Below, in pieces: positions 1 to 7,803 of a stretch of 64,000 nucleotides of DNA. A program made the translations under genes and the position numbers. The stretch covers positions 35,749 to 99,748 of the forward strand of contig CANQFC010000007.1 of NCBI GenBank assembly GCA_947598155.1, written 5' to 3'. Every line of letters begins with the position of its first letter. Position 1 is the first letter of the stretch. The notes under the pieces were generated by a model. It did not search any database. It saw only the letters and a program-made list of their open reading frames with translations, and was not told the origin of the DNA. The DNA is from an uncultured Clostridia bacterium. GTDB taxonomy: Bacteria; Bacillota; Clostridia; Oscillospirales; Acutalibacteraceae.

Positions 1-127
1 GGATCTGCACGTCAGCAAGCTGAACTTAGAGCAGGGCGAGCTTACCATTGACGGGGAAATTTCGTCTTTGACTTATACCGACGTCAAAACTAAATCGACA
101 GGCTTTTTCTCAAAAATTATGCGATGA
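1..127 (+). CDS. yabP: Spore coat/cortex assembly protein YabP, C-terminal fragment
   Basis: The window opens inside this gene; the reading frame begins at base 2 and stops with TGA at 125-127. The visible tail of about 41 residues has a 'VSKLNLEQGELTIDGEISSL' stretch followed by a short basic end, which fits the end of the YabP family. Its stop overlaps the yabQ start as ATGA, the conserved yabP-yabQ arrangement of spore formers. YabP is known from Bacillus as a sporulation protein of the mother-cell programme. The 5' part lies outside the window. Confidence 0.8.
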   Translation, partial: DLHVSKLNLEQGELTIDGEISSLTYTDVKTKSTGFFSKIMR

Positions 128-666
128 CCGATTACCTTTATTCAGTCAGTCTTGCACAGCAGACGCGTCTTTTTTTGCTTTCTCTCGGATTCGGCTTTTT
201 CGCGGGCGTGATTTACGATTTGTTTAAGGCTGTCCGCATTTGTCTGGGCGGCAAAAAAGCGGTTTACATAGCGACCGACGTTTTGTACCTTACCGTTCTC
301 GGCTTTTTGAATTTTCTCTTTTTTTTGAGCGCCAACGAGGGTGAAATCCGCTTTTTCGCGTTTTTCGGCGAGGCGCTCGGACTTACCGTATATTTGTGCA
401 CAGTGGGATTTACTTTTGCCGACTATTTTGAAAAATTCATAAATTTTATTAAGCGGATTTTTTCGGCTGTTTTTAAAATTTTAGCTTTTCCTTTTAAGAA
501 AATATGGATGAAATTTAATAATTTTATAAAAAAACACAGAAAAAAGACGCAAAAAAGTGAAAATAAATCAAAATACCCCTTGAAAGTAATAAAAGGTTTG
601 TTGTATAATTTTACCGATAAAAAGAAAAATTCGGAAAATTCGGAAAGTCACAGCGAAGGGAGCTGA
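124..666 (+). CDS. yabQ: Spore cortex biosynthesis membrane protein YabQ
   Basis: This 180-residue protein has an N-terminal hydrophobic region with several membrane segments (about residues 15-110) followed by a long lysine-rich cytoplasmic tail. The pattern 'GFFAGVIYDLFKAVR' near residue 25 is typical of YabQ. In Bacillus YabQ is needed for spore cortex formation and sits in the outer forespore membrane. It starts inside the yabP stop codon (ATGA overlap), so translation is probably coupled. The tail is richer in Lys, Asn and Ser than the membrane part. The call rests on topology, length and the conserved yabP-yabQ-divIC-S1 order. Confidence 0.85.
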   Translation: MTDYLYSVSLAQQTRLFLLSLGFGFFAGVIYDLFKAVRICLGGKKAVYIATDVLYLTVLGFLNFLFFLSANEGEIRFFAFFGEALGLTVYLCTVGFTFADYFEKFINFIKRIFSAVFKILAFPFKKIWMKFNNFIKKHRKKTQKSENKSKYPLKVIKGLLYNFTDKKKNSENSESHSEGS

Positions 667-671
667 ACAAA

Positions 672-980
672 GTGCAGACTAAAAAATCCCGTTCGGAAAG
701 CAAAAGGCCGAAAAGAAGTTTTATCCTTATTTTAGGACTTATTTTAATTATCGGCTCTTTTATGATTACCATTGTCAGCAAACAGCTTGAAATTCGTGAA
801 AAAAAGCAGGAAAAGGCTCAAAAAGAACAGGCACTTGAACAACAGCTTAATGAAAACGAATATATTAAATCTGTTCTTGACAGTGACGACAAGAGCGCTT
901 TTTTGGAGCAGGAGGCCCGCAAACAGGGGTACGGCTATCCGAATGAAAAAGTTTTCTATGATATTACTCCGGGCGAATAA
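672..980 (+). CDS. divIC: Septum formation initiator, DivIC/FtsB family
   Basis: The 102-residue protein begins with a basic cytoplasmic segment, then one membrane helix at about residues 16-35, then a charged coiled coil rich in Lys, Glu and Gln (about 36-75), and ends with the 'EQEARKQGYGYPNEKVFY' type motif common to the DivIC/FtsL/FtsB family. It acts in the divisome as a bitopic scaffold protein. The start is GTG at 672, preceded at a normal distance by a GGGAGC ribosome binding site just upstream of the yabQ stop. It follows yabQ by 5 bases, the order usual in Firmicutes. Confidence 0.85.
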   Translation: MQTKKSRSESKRPKRSFILILGLILIIGSFMITIVSKQLEIREKKQEKAQKEQALEQQLNENEYIKSVLDSDDKSAFLEQEARKQGYGYPNEKVFYDITPGE

Positions 981-1019
981 GGTATATTAACCTTTCAAGG
1001 AAGGATTTAGGTATTTTAT

Positions 1020-1445
1020 ATGGCAGTTGAAATCGGTTCTGTTTATGAGGGATCGGTAACAGGTATTACGAATTTCGGCGCGTTTGTTAAGCTTGAAGAC
1101 GGAACAGCCGGGTTGGTACATATTTCCGAGGTGTCAAACGAGTTTGTAAATGATATTTCCGAAAAATTAGCTGTCGGAGACAGCGTAAAAGTCAAGGTTA
1201 TCGAAATAAGCGATAAAGGCAAAATAAGCTTTTCGATTAAAAAGGCACTTCCGAAAGAAAAACAGAATAACCAAAAGCCGAAAGGTTATGACGGCGCGCA
1301 GAAAAACCGTAAGAACGCTGATTTCAAAAAAGCGGACGCGCCGATGTCTTTTGAGGATATGATGGCGCGTTTTAAAGCGCAGAGCGACGACAAAATAAGC
1401 GATTTAAAGCGCGGAACAGATAAGCGCGGAAACAGGCGCAGATAA
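1020..1445 (+). CDS. S1-domain RNA-binding protein, YabR-like
   Basis: Residues 1-75 form one S1 RNA-binding domain, with the characteristic 'GSVYEGSVTGITNFGAFVKL' opening and the 'GLVHISEVS' turn. The rest is a basic, low-complexity tail rich in Lys, Arg, Asn and Asp. This is the architecture of Bacillus YabR, which lies beside divIC. ATG 1020 follows an AAGGAAGG site. In Bacillus the next gene is spoIIE; here a terminator and a fumarase subunit follow instead. RNA binding is inferred from the fold; the target is unknown. Confidence 0.8.
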   Translation: MAVEIGSVYEGSVTGITNFGAFVKLEDGTAGLVHISEVSNEFVNDISEKLAVGDSVKVKVIEISDKGKISFSIKKALPKEKQNNQKPKGYDGAQKNRKNADFKKADAPMSFEDMMARFKAQSDDKISDLKRGTDKRGNRRR

Positions 1446-1453
1446 TAATAAAT

Positions 1454-1480
1454 AAGGGCAGTTTTTCTGCCCTTTTGTTT
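1454..1480 (+). terminator. Intrinsic terminator after the S1-domain gene
   Basis: The arms AAGGGCAG (1454-1461) and CTGCCCTT (1467-1474) pair perfectly around a T-rich loop and run into TTTTGTTTT. This closes the yab block. Confidence 0.8.
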
Positions 1481-1493
1481 TGAGGAAAATGAA

Positions 1494-2336
1494 ATGAGAG
1501 AAATTAAAGCAAGCGAAATAACTAAAGCAGTGCGTGAAATGTGCATTACCGCGAATAAAATTCTGCCGCGGGATCTTTGCGCCGAAATTGAAAAAAGCCT
1601 TGAGACGGAAACTGACGAGCTCCCGAAAAGCATAATGAAAACAATATCGGACAATCTTTTGTGCGCTAAGGAGCTTGACATTCCCATTTGCCAGGATACG
1701 GGTATGGCGGTAATATTCGCCGAGATAGGTCAGGACGTACACATCGTCGGCAAAGGCTTTGAAGACGCGGTCAACGAGGGCGTGCGGCAGGGCTACGGGG
1801 ACGGGCTGTTAAGAAAATCCGTTGTAGGCGACCCCATTAAACGCGTTAACACAAACGACAATACTCCTGCGGTTATCCATACGAGAATTGTTCCCGGCGC
1901 CGAAATAAAGCTTACGGTTGCGCCAAAGGGCTTTGGCAGTGAGAATATGAGCAAAATTAAGATGTTTACTCCGTCCGCGACAGTAGACGATATTGTTGCA
2001 TTTGTAACGGACGTTGTCAGAACGGCAGGCGGAAATCCCTGCCCGCCTATGGTTTTGGGAATAGGCATAGGCGGCGACTTTGAGCAGTGCGCCCTCCTCG
2101 CGAAAAAGGCGCTTTGCAGAAGAGTCTCCGAGCGCAATCCCGACCCTTTTTATGCCGACTTGGAGGAACGTATCCTAAAAGCAGTAAATGAGACGAACAT
2201 AGGCCCTCAGGGTTTCGGCGGGAAGACGACTGCTCTTGCCGTAAACATTGAAAAGAGCGCAACTCACATAGCCGGACTGCCCGTTGCGGTCAATGTAGGC
2301 TGTCACGTGACGCGGCATATCGTTAAAATTTTATGA
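1494..2336 (+). CDS. Class I fumarate hydratase, alpha subunit
   Basis: The 280-residue protein matches the N-terminal (alpha) half of iron-sulfur class I hydro-lyases: 'CQDTGMAVIFAEIGQD' near residue 64, 'GGNPCPPMVLGIGIGG' near residue 180 and a C-terminal 'VGCHVTRH'. The cysteines in these three motifs are the expected 4Fe-4S ligands. These enzymes hydrate fumarate to malate or dehydrate related hydroxy acids such as tartrate. The beta subunit is normally encoded next door, but it is absent here: the next gene is HPF. The substrate is therefore inferred from the family. An ATG at 1494 follows GAGGAAAATGAA. Confidence 0.85.
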   Translation: MREIKASEITKAVREMCITANKILPRDLCAEIEKSLETETDELPKSIMKTISDNLLCAKELDIPICQDTGMAVIFAEIGQDVHIVGKGFEDAVNEGVRQGYGDGLLRKSVVGDPIKRVNTNDNTPAVIHTRIVPGAEIKLTVAPKGFGSENMSKIKMFTPSATVDDIVAFVTDVVRTAGGNPCPPMVLGIGIGGDFEQCALLAKKALCRRVSERNPDPFYADLEERILKAVNETNIGPQGFGGKTTALAVNIEKSATHIAGLPVAVNVGCHVTRHIVKIL

Positions 2337-2444
2337 ATTTTATATAAAAATTTAAAAAAATCCTTTATTTTACTGTATAAATGTGATATAATACAGTTGA
2401 GCGAAAAAACTTAACGCTCGATTATAATTAAAGGAGATGTCGTT

Positions 2445-2975
2445 GTGAATATTACGATTACAGGGCGCAAATGCACGCCGAGAGAAAGCTTTAAAAAGAG
2501 GGCGGAAGAAAAGCTCTTAAAAGTTGAAAAATTCTTCGGGCCCAATGCAACGGCTAAGGTAACGGCCTCCGCTGAGAAAAATTCAAAATCCTGTGAAATT
2601 ACGCTCATTAAAAACAGTATGATTTTCAGAGCGCAGGAGAGAAGCGACGATCTTGAAGAGGCGCTTGACAAATGCGTCGATTCGCTTATCCGTCAGATAA
2701 GGAAGAATAAAACGCGTCTTTCAAAAAGACTTCGCGACGTATCTTTTGACGATGTGTTTATCGGTGCGCCGGACGAGGAAGAGGAAACCGATTTTGAACT
2801 TGTCCGCTCAAAAAAGGTTGTCCTCAAGCCCGAAACGGCCGACGAGGCCATTCTGCAAATGAATATGCTGGGCCATCAGTTCTATTTGTTCTTAAATGCC
2901 GAGACGGATTCTGTCTGCGTTGTTTACAAACGCGCGGACGGCGGATACGGTATGATTGAGCCTACGGATGATTAA
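2445..2975 (+). CDS. hpf: Ribosome hibernation promoting factor, long form
   Basis: The 176-residue protein has the long HPF/RaiA layout. An N-terminal ribosome-binding domain (about 1-95) carries basic residues and the DDLEEALDKCVDSL helix. A linker is followed by the conserved C-terminal dimerisation domain (about 115-172) with 'KPETADEAILQMNMLGHQFY'. Long HPFs dimerise 70S ribosomes into inactive 100S particles in stationary phase. The start is GTG 2445, eight bases after AAGGAG. A -10-like TATAAT lies at 2387-2392 without a clear -35. An intrinsic terminator follows. Confidence 0.92.
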   Translation: MNITITGRKCTPRESFKKRAEEKLLKVEKFFGPNATAKVTASAEKNSKSCEITLIKNSMIFRAQERSDDLEEALDKCVDSLIRQIRKNKTRLSKRLRDVSFDDVFIGAPDEEEETDFELVRSKKVVLKPETADEAILQMNMLGHQFYLFLNAETDSVCVVYKRADGGYGMIEPTDD

Positions 2976-2994
2976 ATTTTAATTAAGCTTGTTT

Positions 2995-3024
2995 TCGGCA
3001 GGGGCTTGCTCCTGCCGATTTTTT
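2995..3024 (+). terminator. Intrinsic terminator after hpf
   Basis: TCGGCAGG (2995-3002) pairs with CCTGCCGA (3011-3018) and is followed by a run of six T. Confidence 0.85.
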
Positions 3025-3073
3025 ATGATTAACCATTATTGAAATTAACCTCAGCTAAAAATATATGTAATTA

Positions 3074-3102
3074 TTGCAATAAATGAAATTATATGGTAAA
3101 AT
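3074..3102 (+). promoter_or_regulatory. Sigma-A type promoter before the 3144 gene
   Basis: TTGCAA (3074-3079) and TAAAAT (3097-3102) are separated by exactly 17 bases and lie about 40 bases upstream of the start codon. Confidence 0.55.
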
Positions 3103-3143
3103 GACTTAGTATGACTGTAACATTTTGGAAGTGAGGGCTTTAA

Positions 3144-3956
3144 ATGGCGGGCGAATCAGTAAAAAAGCATAACGGCACGCACAGGGCGGCTTTTCCGATA
3201 GGACTTGCAATATCTTTGTTGGCGCTGATAGGGCTTGCGGCTTTAATTGTGCTTTTAAGCGCGGGAATTAAAAATATAGCTGAAAAGAACAAGGATTTTT
3301 CCGAATACAATAAAATGCTGACCCCCGTTGTGCTCATTGACCCCAGCGGTTTTGACGATATTACAAAGGCGGATATGTCCGAGCTTATTGAAATGTCCGT
3401 TTGGGCTATACTTAAAAGCGATATTTCGCCTGATACATACACTATCGGCGAGGGAGGAATAATTATTCCCGAAAACGATGTCGGCGAGCAGTTCAAAAAG
3501 CTGTTCGGTACGGAGGTAACGCCGGTTCACGCCACGGTTGAGGGTTATGAATATGAGTTTACATATGACGCCGACGCAAAGACATATACTATACCCATTA
3601 CGGGCATTGTGCCGATTTACACTCCGAAAGTTATTGAAAAAAAGGAGAGCGCCGACAAAATCATTCTCACGGTAGCTCTCATATCCGGCGAGGCGTGGCA
3701 ACAGGGGCCGGACGGCGCAATGGTTGAGCCGGAGCCCGACAAGTACATACGTGTTACTCTTCGCGTTAAGGACGGCCAACAGTTTATATCGGCTATTCAG
3801 GCTACGACCACTCCTGAAACGGCGTCTTCCGCGAGCACTTCCGAGAACACAACAGAAAATCAGGATTTAATTGATAAGGCGGACGTTGTGGCAAAGGAGT
3901 CGACTGAGTCGGAAACGCAGAATGAGACCGATGAAAAAGGGGAAAGTATAACTTAG
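3144..3956 (+). CDS. Membrane-anchored protein of unknown function
   Basis: I do not recognise this 270-residue protein. It has a short basic N-terminus, one strong membrane helix (about residues 17-42), a folded extracytoplasmic region of mixed strand and helix (about 50-225), and a Thr/Ser/Glu-rich disordered tail (about 226-270). The layout resembles conserved single-pass Clostridia proteins with an outside ligand- or partner-binding domain. It has its own promoter and ATG 3144 follows a GGAAGTGAGG site. The TAG stop (3954-3956) lies inside the left end of a dispersed intergenic repeat (TATAACTTAGG), so the last residues may have been redefined by that insertion. Confidence 0.7.
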   Translation: MAGESVKKHNGTHRAAFPIGLAISLLALIGLAALIVLLSAGIKNIAEKNKDFSEYNKMLTPVVLIDPSGFDDITKADMSELIEMSVWAILKSDISPDTYTIGEGGIIIPENDVGEQFKKLFGTEVTPVHATVEGYEYEFTYDADAKTYTIPITGIVPIYTPKVIEKKESADKIILTVALISGEAWQQGPDGAMVEPEPDKYIRVTLRVKDGQQFISAIQATTTPETASSASTSENTTENQDLIDKADVVAKESTESETQNETDEKGESIT

Positions 3957-4056
3957 GCAAGAGATGTCCCCTGCCTCTATTGTCGGCGGGTTCCATTTTC
4001 GGAATCAGTGGGGTATATACCCTATGATTTCTCCGCGGAGCAGTAGCGCAGGGCAA
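3947..4056 (+). repeat. Dispersed structured repeat, copy 1 (left part)
   Basis: It starts TATAACTTAGGCAAGAGATGTCC and matches the copy at 36586 almost base for base to about 4013 (central GGTTCCATTTTCGGAATCAG), after which similarity fades. The central stem is kept by different bases: AATCA pairs with TGATT around a GGGTATATACCC palindrome. It lies in the 5' region of prfB, in the gene's orientation. The first bases overlap the stop of the upstream gene. Confidence 0.8.
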
Positions 4057-4209
4057 AAAGAGCCGAACGGATATTCGACTCTTTTCTCCGTATATCTTAA
4101 AACCGTCAGCGAAAAATTCGTTAAACGGTACTGATACATATTACGCAAAAATATGCGGACAAGTGAACACTTTTTCGGTTTGGATTTTTATATTCAGAAA
4201 GGATTTTTT

Positions 4210-5328
4210 ATGCTTCAGTATGAAGAATTGAGATTAAGGCTTTTGGGTCACAAGGAGGCGCTCAGCGACCTTGCCGACGCCTTAGGCCTTGAAAAAATGA
4301 AAAAAGAAATAGCCGAGCTTGAAGAAAAAACGGCGGAAAACGGCTTTTGGGACGACATTAAAGCGTCTCAGGTCGTGCTAAAAAGGCAGAGCACGCTTAA
4401 AAACAGGGTTGCGGCTTATGAAAAGCTTTGCTCCGATTTTGACGACACGCTCGTTATGATTGAGCTTGCAAATGAGGAAGAGGACGAATCTTTAATAGAT
4501 GAATGCACGGAAGGCGTTGTCAAATTTGAGCGTGACATTGAAACAATGACGCTTTCAACTCTTCTTTCGGGCGAATATGACGCTAAAAACGCAATTCTCA
4601 CATTCCACGCGGGCGCAGGCGGAACGGAGGCTCAGGACTGGGCTCAAATGCTGTTCAGAATGTACTGCCGCTGGGGCGAGCGCCACGGGTATAAGGTTAC
4701 AACGCTTGACTACCTTGACGGGGACGAGGCCGGGATTAAATCGGCGAGTATTTTAATTGAGGGAGAAAACGCTTACGGATATATGAAGAGCGAAACGGGT
4801 ATTCACCGCCTTGTGCGCGTTTCTCCGTTCGACTCCGAGGGCAGGAGGCACACGTCGTTTGCTTCAGTTGAGGTTATGCCCGAAATCGACGACACCATTG
4901 AGGTCGAAATTGCTCCCGAAGACATTAAAATGGACGTTTACCGCTCCTCGGGCGCAGGCGGGCAAAAGGTTAACAAAACTTCGTCTGCCGTAAGGCTTAC
5001 GCACATTCCCACGGGTATTGTCGTTTCGTGTCAGGTTGAGCGCAGTCAGCACCAAAACAGAGAGGTTTGTATGACGATGCTTAAGTCAAAGCTCATTGAA
5101 ATAAAAGAGCGCGAGCATCTTGACAAAATTTCCGACATTAAAGGGGACCAAAAGGAAATCGGCTGGGGAAGCCAGATACGTTCATATGTGTTTATGCCGT
5201 ATCAGCTTGTCAAGGATAACCGCACAAACTTTGAAACGGGCAACATTTCAAACGTGATGGACGGCGACATTGACGGATTTATCAATGCTTATCTCAAAGC
5301 GGAGTCACAGAAAAAGCTTGAGCAGTAA
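4210..5328 (+). CDS. prfB: Peptide chain release factor 2
   Basis: A 372-residue class I release factor that reads UGA/UAA stop codons in the ribosomal A site. The SPF tripeptide that recognises the stop codon is present ('SPFDSEGRRHTSF'), and so is the GGQ peptidyl-hydrolysis motif ('SSGAGGQKVNKTSSAVRLTH'). I chose ATG 4210 because it follows AGAAAGGA and gives the normal N-terminus; an in-frame ATG at 4153 would add 19 unconserved residues. The gene is open throughout: the in-frame TGA and +1 frameshift site found near codon 25 of many prfB genes is absent, so the usual autoregulation is missing. Confidence 0.95.
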   Translation: MLQYEELRLRLLGHKEALSDLADALGLEKMKKEIAELEEKTAENGFWDDIKASQVVLKRQSTLKNRVAAYEKLCSDFDDTLVMIELANEEEDESLIDECTEGVVKFERDIETMTLSTLLSGEYDAKNAILTFHAGAGGTEAQDWAQMLFRMYCRWGERHGYKVTTLDYLDGDEAGIKSASILIEGENAYGYMKSETGIHRLVRVSPFDSEGRRHTSFASVEVMPEIDDTIEVEIAPEDIKMDVYRSSGAGGQKVNKTSSAVRLTHIPTGIVVSCQVERSQHQNREVCMTMLKSKLIEIKEREHLDKISDIKGDQKEIGWGSQIRSYVFMPYQLVKDNRTNFETGNISNVMDGDIDGFINAYLKAESQKKLEQ

Positions 5329-5343
5329 TTGCATAAAAATACA

Positions 5344-5378
5344 GCCCGTTCGGCGATTTGCGCTGAACGGGCCTTTTT
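5344..5378. terminator. Terminator between convergent prfB and the EF-G-like gene
   Basis: GCCCGTTC (5344-5351) pairs with GAACGGGC (5365-5372), then TTTTTGT. The stem sits between two converging genes and could serve both, though the T run is stronger on the plus strand. Confidence 0.8.
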
Positions 5379-5436
5379 GTCTTTATTAAAATATATTATG
5401 ACGCGTTAATCCGCTTATTGAATTTTCCGTCTCGGA

Positions 5437-7512
5437 TTATTCTTCATCCTTAATGCGCGCTTGGTAATCCGCGATTACTTTGTCGGCAATATTTTTAGGC
5501 GCCTCTTCATAGCGAACAAATTCAAAGGTGTAATGCCCTCTGCCTGCCGTAACCGAGCGAAGTACCGTTGAGAAATTGCCCATTTCCGCCATGGGAACTT
5601 CCGCTGTAAGCTCCTGCATTTTCGGCTCATCTGCGGCGCCCATTCCGAGAACTCTGCCGCGGCGTTTGGTAACGTCGCTCATAATATCGCCTAAATTGTC
5701 GTCGGGCATATAGGCTTTCAGCGTGCCGACGGGCTCTAAGATTGCGGGGTCGGCCAACGGAACGGCATTTTTAAACGCTATTGATGCGGCGGTTTTGAAA
5801 GCCATTTCGGAAGAGTCAACGGGGTGGTACGAGCCGTCGTAAAGCGTAGCCTTAATATTAACCATGGGGTAACCTGCGACAGCGCCTTTAGCCACGGATT
5901 CGCGAAGTCCTTTTTCAACGGCGGGGAAGAAATTCTTGGGAACGGAACCGCCGAACACCTCCTCGGCGAAAACAAGCTCCTCGCTGTCGCACGGCTCAAA
6001 ACGAATCCAAACATCGCCGAATTGGCCGTGACCTCCCGACTGCTTTTTGTGCCTGCCCTGAACCTCAACTTTTTTGCGGATTGTTTCTCTGTAAGCAACC
6101 TTCGGAACGGTAAGGTCAACCTCAACGCCGAATTTTGTTTTAAGCTTTGTCACTACAACGTCAAGGTGCTGTTCGCCTAAACCTGAAAGAATTTGCTCTC
6201 TTGTCTCTTTGTTTATATGGAAAGAGAGGGTGGGATCCTCCTCTATAAGCCTGTTAAGACCCTGTGCAACCTTTTCCTCATCGCCCTTCTTGCGGACTTT
6301 AACCGCCATTTGAATACAGGGTTGCGGGAAATTTACGCCTTTCAGCGCGACGGGTCTTTTAGCGGAAGAGAGCGTGTCGCCCGTTTTAACGCCGGAGAGC
6401 TTTGTAACAACGCCTATGTCGCCCGCCGAGATAAACGGAACGTCAATCTGCTTTGAGCCGATGACCGAAATGATTTTGCCCATTCTCTCCGTTTCACCCG
6501 TGCGTATGTTGTACCCTTGCGTTTCGGGAGTGATTTTACCGCTTATAACTTTGAAAAATGACATCTTGCCTACAAACGGATCGGCAACCGTCTTAAAACA
6601 AATCGCGGCGAGAGGGCCGTTTTCGTCACATTCAACGCGGATTTCATTGCCGTCAGGGTCGGTACCCGTTTCACCTGCCACGTCGATTGCGGACGGAGCA
6701 AGCTTTGAAAGAACGTCCATAACCTGTTCAACGGCCGAAAGAGTCAGCGCACTGCACGCGAGAACGGGGTAAACGTCGCCGGCGTGAATGCCCGCCGTAA
6801 GGCCTTTAACGATTTCATCGTGCGTAAATTCCTCACCCGAGAAGAACTTTTCCATTAACTCGTCGTCGCCCATAGCGACCGCCTCAATAAAAGAGTCGTG
6901 CATTTTTTGAATTATTGCGTCCTGCGGAATGGGAACTTCCGTTTTCTTTCCGTTTTCATATTTAAACGCCTTGTTCTTAATAAAGTTTACAAAGCAGTCA
7001 ACTTTATTGTCTATATAATATGGAACGAGAGTCGGGCAAAGCGGCGCGCCGTACTCTGCCTCAAGCGCGTCAAGAGTTTTATAAAAGCTTTTATCCTCTG
7101 CGTCCGTACCGGTGATTGCGAAAAACTTTGCTATTCCGCGCTTTGACGCCGCCTTAAACGCTTTTTCGGCGCCTACGTCGAGATTTGAGCCCGCGCTCGT
7201 CACAATAAGCGCGGAACCGCCTGCGCGTACAGCCTCCGCTACGCCGCCCTCAAAGTCAAAAAGCCCCGGAGCGTCAATAATATTTATCTTTCTGCCGTTC
7301 CACTCAAACGTTGCCATTGCCGATGAAACGGAGGTTCTGCGCCTTTTTTCCTCAGGGTCAAAGTCAAGAACGGTATTTCCCTCGGAAACCTTTCCGAACC
7401 TTTCCGTTACGCCTGCCGTGTAAAGCATAGCCTCGCAAAGCGTTGTTTTACCTTTTCCGCCGTGGCCTATGACGGCGATGTTTTTAATGTTGCCAGCTGA
7501 ATAAGGTTTCAT
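5437..7512 (-). CDS. Elongation factor G-like GTPase (FusA2-type paralogue)
   Basis: The 691-residue protein has the five-domain length and layout of EF-G: a GTPase domain (about 1-265), domain II, domain III with 'SGLGEQHLDVVVTKLKTKFG', and domains IV-V with 'GHGQFGDVWIRFEP'. The P-loop is GHGGKGKTTL. Two GTPase motifs depart from true EF-G: G3 reads DAPGLFDF, so the catalytic His of DTPGH is Leu, and the usual NKxD of G4 reads as GTD in 'AITGTDAED'. This marks it as the EF-G-like paralogue family, whose role is not settled, and not the main translocase. The gene stands alone and runs leftward; ATG 7512 follows AAAGGGG. Confidence 0.88.
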   Translation of the reverse strand: MKPYSAGNIKNIAVIGHGGKGKTTLCEAMLYTAGVTERFGKVSEGNTVLDFDPEEKRRRTSVSSAMATFEWNGRKINIIDAPGLFDFEGGVAEAVRAGGSALIVTSAGSNLDVGAEKAFKAASKRGIAKFFAITGTDAEDKSFYKTLDALEAEYGAPLCPTLVPYYIDNKVDCFVNFIKNKAFKYENGKKTEVPIPQDAIIQKMHDSFIEAVAMGDDELMEKFFSGEEFTHDEIVKGLTAGIHAGDVYPVLACSALTLSAVEQVMDVLSKLAPSAIDVAGETGTDPDGNEIRVECDENGPLAAICFKTVADPFVGKMSFFKVISGKITPETQGYNIRTGETERMGKIISVIGSKQIDVPFISAGDIGVVTKLSGVKTGDTLSSAKRPVALKGVNFPQPCIQMAVKVRKKGDEEKVAQGLNRLIEEDPTLSFHINKETREQILSGLGEQHLDVVVTKLKTKFGVEVDLTVPKVAYRETIRKKVEVQGRHKKQSGGHGQFGDVWIRFEPCDSEELVFAEEVFGGSVPKNFFPAVEKGLRESVAKGAVAGYPMVNIKATLYDGSYHPVDSSEMAFKTAASIAFKNAVPLADPAILEPVGTLKAYMPDDNLGDIMSDVTKRRGRVLGMGAADEPKMQELTAEVPMAEMGNFSTVLRSVTAGRGHYTFEFVRYEEAPKNIADKVIADYQARIKDEE

Positions 7513-7742
7513 AAAAAAATCCCCTTTATATATAAGCTCTCTGTCAAAGGTGAAGAACCGTTTTTTGAATTTCCGAATTGGCTTTCTTCACAAATAATTT
7601 TTAACAAAAATTATTAACAGTACTAAAAAATTATAGCATAATTGCACAAATAATGCAAATAAATTTAATTTATATATTTTACAATATTTATATTCCGTTT
7701 TTGTGCAATATACTATTTATATCTTAGGTAATTACTGTATTA

Positions 7743-7771
7743 TTGATTTTTTGCGCCCGCGACTGTATAAT
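7743..7771 (+). promoter_or_regulatory. Promoter of the murL-murD operon
   Basis: TTGATT (7743-7748) and a perfect TATAAT (7766-7771) are 17 bases apart, 32 bases before the murL start. The rest of the 291-base gap to the divergent EF-G-like gene is AT-rich; I see no other clear element in it. Confidence 0.75.
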
Positions 7772-7803
7772 AATATTATATAAAAGGATTTTCGGAGGAA
7801 AAT

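Noticed and set aside
4153..4209. A longer prfB with 19 extra N-terminal residues
   Set aside because: The upstream ATG has no ribosome binding site, whereas ATG 4210 has one and gives the normal RF2 N-terminus.
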